In this document: positions 58,895 to 64,000 of the stretch, piece by piece
Numbering within the stretch: the first letter of the stretch is position 1
How the letters are laid out: the number at the start of each line of letters is the position of its first letter
NCBI GenBank assembly: GCA_964250755.1
Contig: CAXUHB010000008.1
Coordinates: 79,326-143,325 of the forward strand
From: DASWOJ01 sp964250755
Lineage (GTDB): Bacteria; Pseudomonadota; Alphaproteobacteria; Acetobacterales; Acetobacteraceae
Direction: 5' to 3'
Length of the DNA stretch: 64,000 nt
Notes under the pieces: generated by a model
Database searches by the model: none
Told to the model about the DNA's origin: nothing
Seen by the model: the letters and a program-made list of their open reading frames with translations, nothing else
Program-made: the position numbers and the translations under genes

Positions 58895-60334
58895 CAGCGG
58901 CGTGTTTGACAGTGCTGCAACCGCTTTTTCGACGGCGCTCTTCCAGTTGCCTGGGGTGGATTGGCGGCAGATTTTTAGCGTGGAGTACCAGGGGCTGTCA
59001 GTGCGGGCGTGGAGCCAGCGCCAGCAGGCGTCGTAGCGGTCGAGCAGCAGGACCGGCTTGCCCATGCCGGCGGCGAGGTGGGCGACGGAGGTGTCCACGC
59101 TGACGACCGCGTCCAGGTTGGCGACTATGGCGGCGGTGTCTGCGAAGTCCCGGACGTTGAGCATGGGGTCCAGCATGGGGATGCCGGGTGGCGGGGGCTT
59201 GCCGAGCTGCAGGCTGACCAGGCGGATGCCGGGCAGCGTGGCCAGGGGCGCCAGGTGGGCTGGGGCCATGCTGCGGACCCGGTCGGTCAGGGGCGCCGTG
59301 GGGTCGTTGGGGTGCAGGCCGCCGGACCAGGCGACGCCGACGCGGAGGCCGGACTGCGGCAGGTGGGCGGCCCAGCGGGCGGTGTCCGCCGGGTCGGCGT
59401 GGAGGTAGGGAGTGGCGGGGGGCATCTGGCTGAGCGTGGTGCCGAAGGCCCGGGGGAGGCTGAGCATCGGGCACCACAGGTCGAAGCGGGGCAGGGCGCC
59501 GGTTTGGACCACGCCGGCGATGCCGGGGACCGTGGCGATCAGGCGTTGGAGGGCGGCGGGGACCCAGGCCATGACGCGGGCGCCCCGGGCTGCGAGGAGC
59601 GGGGCGTAGCGGATCATCTGCAGGGTGTCGCCCAGGCCTTCCTCTTGGCAGAGCAGGACGGTGCGGCCTTGCAGGCCGTCGAGCGTGGTCAGGCGGGGGC
59701 CGGGGAGGGGCTTGGGGCGGCGGGGGAGGCGGTAGCGGCATTCGAGGGCTTCCCAGCCCTCGGCCAGGCGTCCGGATTTGAGCAGGGCGACGGCGCGATT
59801 GAGGGCGAGCTGGGCGTCGGTGGGGGCTAGGGCCAAGGCATTGGCGTAGGCCGTGTCGGATTCGGTGAAGCGGCCCTCGGCGGCCAGGGCCTTGCCCAGG
59901 TTGGACCAGGCGGCGGCGGTGGGCTGCAGGGCGGCGGCTTGGCGGAAGGCCTCGACCGCCTCCGGCATCGGGCCGTGCTCGGCCAGGAGGGCGCCGAGGA
60001 GGGCGGGGAGGCGGGGGTCGCCGGGCATCTCGGCGATGGCGGAGCGGAGGTGGGGGGCGGCGTCGGCAGGGCGGCCGGCGCGGTGCAGCAGGTCCAGCAG
60101 GTCCTGGACGGGGTGGTTGGCGTCCGGGCGGGCGCGGGCGATGCGGGCCAGGGCTGGGGCGGTGGCGAGGTCTCCGGCGGCGGCGCGGGCCAGGGCGTGG
60201 ACCAGGTTGGCCTCGATGTCCGCGGGGTCGGACGCCAGGGCTGCGGTGGCTGCTGCCGCTGCTGCGTGCTGCCCGGCGTGCAGGTTGTGCAGGGCGCGGC
60301 GCAGGGCGTCCAGGCGGGCAGGGGCGGGCGTCAT
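58859..60334 (-). CDS. TPR protein with GT-B-like C-terminal domain
   Basis: 491-residue soluble protein. N-terminal half is tetratricopeptide repeats (ALHNLHAGQHAAAAAATAAL, EAVEAFRQAAALQPTAAAWS, ESDTAYANALALAPTDAQLA). The C-terminal half resembles the family 9/ADP-heptose transferase fold: VLLCQEEGLGDTLQMIRYAP, LRVGVAWSGGLHPNDPTAPL, LDAVVSVDTSVAHLAAGMGK. Such proteins are often annotated as TPR glycosyltransferases, some involved in flagellin or surface glycosylation. Its last 11 or so residues derive from a dispersed repeat. ATG 60334 is preferred to a long Pro/Arg-rich upstream frame. Confidence 0.8.
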   Translation of the reverse strand: MTPAPARLDALRRALHNLHAGQHAAAAAATAALASDPADIEANLVHALARAAAGDLATAPALARIARARPDANHPVQDLLDLLHRAGRPADAAPHLRSAIAEMPGDPRLPALLGALLAEHGPMPEAVEAFRQAAALQPTAAAWSNLGKALAAEGRFTESDTAYANALALAPTDAQLALNRAVALLKSGRLAEGWEALECRYRLPRRPKPLPGPRLTTLDGLQGRTVLLCQEEGLGDTLQMIRYAPLLAARGARVMAWVPAALQRLIATVPGIAGVVQTGALPRFDLWCPMLSLPRAFGTTLSQMPPATPYLHADPADTARWAAHLPQSGLRVGVAWSGGLHPNDPTAPLTDRVRSMAPAHLAPLATLPGIRLVSLQLGKPPPPGIPMLDPMLNVRDFADTAAIVANLDAVVSVDTSVAHLAAGMGKPVLLLDRYDACWRWLHARTDSPWYSTLKICRQSTPGNWKSAVEKAVAALSNTPLSAPSPSGRGPG

Positions 60335-60497
60335 GGGCGCGTTGTCGCCCTGGCGCGGCTGGGGTGCAATGCCTGGACAGCGCGGGACTGCGGGCCGGCG
60401 CGGCGTTGCCGACGCTGGCCGTCCTGGTCTGCGCCAGGGGCATCTTGCGGAGCTGGGGCGGGCGCGGCGCGGCGCCACGCGCCGGTGCGGAGGGTGG

Positions 60498-61337
60498 TCA
60501 GCTTCCCAGCGGCGGGGGGCGCCATCGGGCGTCGGTGGGTGCGGGTGGGCGCATGAGCCTGGCGACGATGCTGGCCAGGTCCTCCGGCAGGGTGCCGCCG
60601 GGGTGGATGGGGTTGGGCGGCGCGAGGGGCGCGGCATCCCGGTCGGCTTGGAGGCCGGGGGCGGGCTGCGCTGCGTCGTGCGCCGGGTTGCGCGGCGTTG
60701 GGCTGGGCGGCGCCGGGCTGGGCTGGTGGGCGCGGCTTGGGGCGGCGGCGCGGGCGCCGAGCTGCCGGATGTCATCGGGCGTGCGGCGCTTCCAGGGGGT
60801 GTCGCCGGGGGTGGAGGAGAGGCCGAGGTCGCGGCAGATCTCCTTGATGATGTTGGCGGCGGGGCGGGTGGCGATGTCGTCGTCGAGGTCCGGGGCGTCC
60901 AGGCGCTCGCGCAGTTCGTTTTGCAGGGCGTCGGCGGTGGCGCCGTCGCGGACGTGGCCGATCCGGTCCTCGACCTGGCGGATGATCTGCTTGCGGGCGG
61001 CGGCTCGGTGCCGGGCTGGGTCGGGGGCGGGTGGGGACGGGGCGTCGAGGACGCGGGCCAGCATGATGCAGCGGCGGACGGCCCGGGCGATCTGTGCGAA
61101 CGCGGCGGCCAGGGGGATCAGGGTGCTGGCGTCGGGCTTGGGGGGTGGCGGGGTGTTCGGGGCGGGCGGCTGAGGGGCTGGGGTGGGGGGCTGCGGGATG
61201 GCTTGGGCGTGCAGGGCGCGGGCGAAGTCGTCGCCCATCTGGATGAGGCGGTCCAGGACGGGGCGGTGGGGGTGGGTGGCCCCTGCCGGGTCGGCGGGGG
61301 TGCCGTGGAGGTTGAGGTTGGGTGCTTCTAACGCCAT
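60498..61337 (-). CDS. Uncharacterised 279-aa protein under a LexA-like box
   Basis: Starts MALEAPNLNLHGTPADPAGA. Not recognised. Low-complexity Pro/Ala linkers (IPQPPTPAPQPPAPNTPPPP; PSPAPPSPTPRNPA) flank a helical core at about 70-185: AAAFAQIARAVRRCIMLARV, RKQIIRQVEDRIGHVRDGAT, LQNELRERLDAPDLDDDIAT and NIIKEICRDLGLS. The core looks HTH-like or four-helical. Its start codon abuts a GTTC-N7-GTTC box, and no Shine-Dalgarno is present, so a leaderless transcript or a later start is possible. The function may belong to the SOS response (inference). Confidence 0.65.
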   Translation of the reverse strand: MALEAPNLNLHGTPADPAGATHPHRPVLDRLIQMGDDFARALHAQAIPQPPTPAPQPPAPNTPPPPKPDASTLIPLAAAFAQIARAVRRCIMLARVLDAPSPPAPDPARHRAAARKQIIRQVEDRIGHVRDGATADALQNELRERLDAPDLDDDIATRPAANIIKEICRDLGLSSTPGDTPWKRRTPDDIRQLGARAAAPSRAHQPSPAPPSPTPRNPAHDAAQPAPGLQADRDAAPLAPPNPIHPGGTLPEDLASIVARLMRPPAPTDARWRPPPLGS

Positions 61338-61374
61338 GAACGGAACAAGAACATTGTTGGGGGTTGGGGGTCAA
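61338..61374 (-). promoter_or_regulatory. LexA-type SOS box and -35 element
   Basis: On the minus strand GTTCTTGTTCCGTTC (61352-61338) matches the alphaproteobacterial LexA operator GTTC-N7-GTTC and ends directly at the ATG of the downstream gene. A TTGACC -35-like hexamer lies at 61374-61369, which places the box over the expected -10 region. The match is exact but the motif is short: about one copy per 64 kb could occur by chance. Confidence 0.55.
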
Positions 61375-61503
61375 GGGTTGGATTGGGGTTGAGTGTTCGG
61401 GCGAGGTGCGATGGGTGGCAACGTCGGTCCACAACCTCGACTGGCGTTAGGGTCTCCACTTGTACGCATATCCACCGAGTGCTTAGGGTTGTTTGGGGTT
61501 GCC

Positions 61504-61728
61504 ATGGACGAGACGCATCGGATCACCGTTGACCCTAGCCAATGCGGCGGGCGGCCTTGCCTGCGGGGGCTGCGCATCCGTGTACGGGATGTGCTTGACC
61601 TGCTGGCGGCCGGGGCCAGCCGGGAGGAGGTGCTGGAGGACTTTCCGATGCTAGAGGCGGGGGACATTACGGCATCGCAGCAATATGCGGCTCGGCAGGC
61701 CGATCATCCGGTGCTGCACGTCGCGTAG
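61504..61728 (+). CDS. DUF433-domain antitoxin-like protein
   Basis: 74 residues: MDETHRITVDPSQCGGRPCL, then RGLRIRVRDVLDLLAAGASR with EEVLEDFPMLEAGDITASQQYA. The GGRPCLRGLRIRVRDVLDLL core (usually GGRPCIRGTRI) is the DUF433 winged-HTH signature. These proteins are encoded directly before DUF5615 PIN-like toxins, as here (1-nt overlap with the next gene), and probably bind both operator DNA and the toxin. Confidence 0.88.
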   Translation: MDETHRITVDPSQCGGRPCLRGLRIRVRDVLDLLAAGASREEVLEDFPMLEAGDITASQQYAARQADHPVLHVA

Positions 61729-62006
61729 TGTGGTTCTTGGTGGACGCGCAGCTTCCTCCGGCTCTGGCCCGATTGCTGGCCGGCATGGGGCATCGTGCGG
61801 AGCATGTCGGCGATATCGGGATGCAGGCGGCGTCCGATGCCGCGATCTGGGATTATGCGTTGGCCAACGATGCCGTCGTCATCACGAAGGATGAGGACTT
61901 CCAGCAGCGCAGGGCTTTGGACGGGCAGGGTGCGGCTGTAGCCTGGATCAGAGTGCCGAACACTCGCCGGCGTGCGCTTCTGGCGTGCGCTTCTGGCGTG
62001 GTTTGA
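61728..62006 (+). CDS. DUF5615 PIN-like toxin, C-terminus frameshifted
   Basis: Begins MWFLVDAQLPPALARLLAGM, then GHRAEHVGDIGMQAASDAAI, ALANDAVVITKDEDF and WIRVPNTRRRALL; the acidic D6, the VGDIG Asp and KDEDF match the PIN-like Mut7-C/DUF5615 nuclease site. The present frame ends ACASGVV at 62006. Just past a 13-bp tandem duplication (61969-61994) another frame continues as LLAWFEGVLPGSIAALEHGE then RLIEVVQ, the normal family C-terminus. Removing one 13-bp copy joins the two frames, so the gene is probably a recent frameshift mutant. Confidence 0.85.
   Translation: MWFLVDAQLPPALARLLAGMGHRAEHVGDIGMQAASDAAIWDYALANDAVVITKDEDFQQRRALDGQGAAVAWIRVPNTRRRALLACASGVV
61969..61994 (+). repeat. 13-bp tandem duplication in the DUF5615 toxin gene
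   Basis: GGCGTGCGCTTCT at 61969-61981 is repeated exactly at 61982-61994 and followed by a partial third copy (GGCGTG). The 13-bp insertion shifts the frame by +1. Confidence 0.95.
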
Positions 62007-62111
62007 GGGTGTGCTGCCGGGCAGCATTGCGGCTTTGGAGCATGGTGAGCGTTTGATCGAGGTCGTTCAGGCGGTGGGTGAGGCTCTGACCTGCAGCGGT
62101 TTGCTGGATGC

Positions 62112-62191
62112 AGGGCGGAACGGCGTCAGCGCCTTCCGACAACGGGCCGGTGCCTCCCCGTGGCGGATGGCGCTGCGCTTATCCGCCCTAC
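62112..62191. repeat. Dispersed repeat family 3
   Basis: Left arm AGGGCGGAACGGCGTCAGCG plus CCTTCCGA (62112-62139) and right arm GGCGGATGGCGCTGCGCTTA plus TCCGCCCTAC (62162-62191) are inverted copies, related to 6531-6615 and 48928-49008 but more diverged. Confidence 0.7.
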
Positions 62192-62468
62192 CTGTCCGTA
62201 GCCGGGCATGGGGCAAGACTTTCGGCGGTTGGTGTCAGGCCGGCATAAGAATTGGCCCATCCTTCTCGTGCCGCCGAGGCGCTGGCCGAGATGACCCAGC
62301 GGCAAGCCAGGACCTGTGCAGGCCAGTATGCCAGGTTCAGGCCGTCGTTGCGCCTTGTGAACTGGTGACGCCCTGTGGGGGCAGCGGCGCGTCCTTTTAG
62401 TCTGGCGCGGGCACTCGACAGGGGAGTGGGGGGGTCGTCAGAGTGTGCTGCGCGGTGTTGGAGGCTGA
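62192..62468. other. Intergenic stretch with no recognised feature
   Basis: Between the family-3 repeat and the dehydrogenase gene. The frame that carries the lost toxin C-terminus stays open to 62400, but its translation beyond about 62100 has no protein-like features. No hairpin with a U-run and no promoter was identified. Together with 62007-62111 and the repeat, 462 bp lie between the annotated genes. Confidence 0.4.
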
Positions 62469-63407
62469 ATGATCCTGCTGGTGAACTCGGGCGGGGAGGC
62501 GGCGGTGCCGGAGTGGCAGGCGGAGTTCCGGGCCGTGGCGCCGCATCTGGATGTTCGGTGGTGGCGGGATCCTTCGGTGGATTTAGCGGCGGTGCCGTAT
62601 GCGTTCGTTTGGGCGCCGACGCCGGGGTGGCTGGCGGGGTTGCCGGGGCTGCGGCTGATCCTGAGCAGCGGGGCGGGGGTGGACCACATCACGTCGGACC
62701 CGGCGTGGCCGCGGCATGTGCCGATCGTGCGGATGGGCGGGGCGGAGACGCAGCAGCGGATGGGGGAGTGGGTGTGCCTGGCGGCGTTAGCCTTGCTGCG
62801 AGACTTGCCGACGGCGATTGCCGGGCAGGCGGGGCGGCGGTGGGTGGAGATGCCGGGGGGGCGGACCGCTTGCGAGACGCGGGTGGGGGTGATGGGGTTG
62901 GGGAACCTGGGGGCTGCGGCGGCGGGGATGCTGCGGGGGCTGGGGTTCCAGGTTTCGGGGTGGTCGCGGACGGCGAAGAGCGTGCCGGGGGTTCGGTGCT
63001 TCGTCGGGGCGGGGGAGCGGGATGCGTTCCTGGCGGGGGCGGACATCCTGGTGTGCCTGCTGCCGGACACGGCGGAGACTCGGGGGGCGATCCGGGCGGA
63101 GACGATTGCCCTGCTGCCGGCTGGGGCGGGGGTGGTGAACGCGGGGCGGGGCGGGCATGTGGTGATGGGGGACCTGCTGGCGGCGCTGGATGCGGGGCGG
63201 GTGTCGGGGGCGGTGCTGGATGTGTTCGAGGTGGAGCCGTTGGCGGGGGATGCGGCGGTTTGGAGGCATCCGCGGGTGATTGTTACGCCGCATGTGGGGT
63301 CGTTGGCGTCTCGGCGGGCGCGGGCGGGGTATGTGGCTGACGCGATTGGGGCGTTTGAGCGGGGGGAGGTGGTGGGGAACTTGTATGATGCGGGGCGGGG
63401 GTATTGA
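62469..63407 (+). CDS. D-2-hydroxyacid dehydrogenase (glyoxylate/hydroxypyruvate reductase A-like)
   Basis: NAD(P)-dependent reductase of 312 residues. Features: SSGAGVDHI near 67-74, cofactor motif MGLGNLGAAAAGMLRGLGFQ (GxGxxG 143-148) with GWSRTAK after the second strand (the Arg suggests NADPH), catalytic R227 in VNAGRGGHVV, E256 in DVFEVEPLAG and H275 in TPHVGSLAS. It probably reduces glyoxylate and hydroxypyruvate. The codon use in the gene is extremely G-rich. The ATG at 62469 is 3 nt after an in-frame stop region, with GGAGG upstream. Confidence 0.92.
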   Translation: MILLVNSGGEAAVPEWQAEFRAVAPHLDVRWWRDPSVDLAAVPYAFVWAPTPGWLAGLPGLRLILSSGAGVDHITSDPAWPRHVPIVRMGGAETQQRMGEWVCLAALALLRDLPTAIAGQAGRRWVEMPGGRTACETRVGVMGLGNLGAAAAGMLRGLGFQVSGWSRTAKSVPGVRCFVGAGERDAFLAGADILVCLLPDTAETRGAIRAETIALLPAGAGVVNAGRGGHVVMGDLLAALDAGRVSGAVLDVFEVEPLAGDAAVWRHPRVIVTPHVGSLASRRARAGYVADAIGAFERGEVVGNLYDAGRGY

Positions 63408-63433
63408 GTTGTCTTTTCATTGATTTCTTATGG

Positions 63434-63462
63434 TTGTGATCATAGCTTCATCAAGCTATGAT
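63434..63462 (+). promoter_or_regulatory. Promoter of the DUF3800 gene with inverted repeat in spacer
   Basis: TTGTGA (63434-63439) and TATGAT (63457-63462) are 17 bp apart. CATAGCTT-CATC-AAGCTATG (63441-63460), an 8-bp perfect inverted repeat, fills the spacer and enters the -10 box, so it looks like an operator. Expected transcript start is about 40 nt before the GTG at 63509. Confidence 0.55.
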
Positions 63463-63508
63463 GCGGCTTTCCATGTGGACCTTTCTAGTATAAGGATTAA
63501 GTGACGCT

Positions 63509-63979
63509 GTGGAAATCTTTGTTGACGAAGCAGGGCAATTTACGAAAACGGCGGGGTGGAGCATTGTTTGTTCATTATCTATACCGCATAATGAGACTGG
63601 CCCGGCTCGTAGGAAAGTTGCCTATTTGACGCGAGACTGGCCGAGAGCGCCTAGCGGTGAGCTGAAAGGTGGCACTCTGGATGTTCAACACCTCAAGGCA
63701 CTTGTGGATCTGCTCTTCGAGCGTGATGCGATCCTCTACATTTGCGCGATTGACATGACGATGGAGACGGAGGAGGGCCTCAAAAATCATAAGCAGAGAC
63801 AGTGTGAAGGGATGACAGAACACCTCACATCAGCGCACCACCCTAACTTAGTTGACGCTGTATGGAAACTTCGGCGTATGCTGGAAGCCATGCCCATGCA
63901 GCTCTATGTGCAGTCGGTTTTGATGAGCGATCTAGTGGCAGCCACACTAGGGTCTAGGGACGAAGTTTCGCCGGGATAG
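63509..63979 (+). CDS. DUF3800 protein, truncated
   Basis: GTG start; MEIFVDEAGQFTKTAGWSIV is the RNase H-like first strand with the DEAG/DESG motif of DUF3800, followed by LDVQHLKALVDLLFERDAIL and ICAIDMTMETEEGLKNHKQR. The family normally continues for another 80-150 residues after LYVQSVLMSDLVAATL; here it ends GSRDEVSPG. The AT-richer composition stops abruptly near 63950 where GC-rich sequence begins, so the gene is probably interrupted by an insertion or deletion boundary. DUF3800 proteins occur in mobile and defence-associated regions; biochemical role unknown. Confidence 0.75.
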   Translation: MEIFVDEAGQFTKTAGWSIVCSLSIPHNETGPARRKVAYLTRDWPRAPSGELKGGTLDVQHLKALVDLLFERDAILYICAIDMTMETEEGLKNHKQRQCEGMTEHLTSAHHPNLVDAVWKLRRMLEAMPMQLYVQSVLMSDLVAATLGSRDEVSPG

Positions 63980-64000
63980 GTGGCCACGGGGCGGCTTCGC

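Noticed and set aside
60334..60775. N-terminal extension of the TPR protein
   Set aside because: The extra 147 residues are Pro/Arg-rich shadow of the neighbouring gene at 60498-61337; TPR sequence starts at Met 60334.
59853..61331. Plus-strand open frame (492 codons) across the TPR and LexA-box genes
   Set aside because: Gly/Arg/Val-rich translation running antisense to two genes and their gap, with no recognisable segment.
61972..62400. Separate gene starting at 61972
   Set aside because: Its first 40 codons are the displaced C-terminus of the DUF5615 toxin; the remainder is repeat DNA and non-coding sequence.

Overview
The window is very GC-rich and almost fully coding. Its housekeeping genes point to an alphaproteobacterium of the Rhodospirillales, most likely Acetobacteraceae (inference): a complete ruvCAB / ybgC-tolQRAB-pal-cpoB / tilS-ftsH / folP-glmM run, an archaeal-type class I aldolase next to thiE, a zapA-6S RNA-5-FCL trio, a serC leader RNA in front of serC-serA-hisZ-purA, and an RpoH-type sigma factor. 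No phage, plasmid or CRISPR features are visible.

Layout. 1-2.6 kb: thiE (cut by the left edge), fba, a hypothetical gene, zapA. 2.6-7.7 kb: 6S RNA, folate cyclo-ligase, ymdB, yebC, then ruvC, ruvA and ruvB separated by dispersed repeats. 7.7-13.5 kb: the Tol-Pal envelope system. 13.5-19.9 kb: tilS, ftsH (with its own strong terminator), folP, glmM, thiD. 19.9-25.3 kb: serine, histidine-pathway and purine genes. 25.6-27.8 kb (minus strand): rluD and rpoH, with a near-consensus promoter holding an operator-like palindrome. 28.2 kb: tRNA-Glu(CTC) followed by about 0.5 kb without genes. 28.9-40.7 kb: accessory metabolism and envelope genes (Crp/Fnr regulator, HutD-like protein, M20 peptidase, an orphan molybdopterin hydroxylase subunit, methyltransferase, MFS exporter, MepA, GalE, GT2/GtrA pair). 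40.7-51.1 kb: two paralogous lipoproteins divergent from a peptide-type ABC importer with three tandem substrate-binding proteins. 51.3-63.4 kb: glycosyltransferase, a CO-dehydrogenase-like hydroxylase operon (S-L-M), a DadA-like oxidase, an RraA-like protein, a TPR protein, an uncharacterised gene under a LexA-type box, a DUF433/DUF5615 toxin-antitoxin pair whose toxin is frameshifted, and a hydroxyacid dehydrogenase. From about 63.4 kb the composition becomes visibly AT-richer, with a DUF3800 gene that looks interrupted at the right edge.

Three families of short palindromic repeats sit between genes throughout, and two of them have been read into the 3' ends of coding regions. The most interesting signals are the LexA-like box abutting the start of the gene at 60498-61337, the 13-bp tandem duplication that shifts the DUF5615 toxin frame, promoters with palindromes between the -35 and -10 boxes (rpoH and the DUF3800 gene), the serC leader and 6S RNAs, and the triple binding-protein array. 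No clearly new multi-gene defence or biosynthetic system could be supported.
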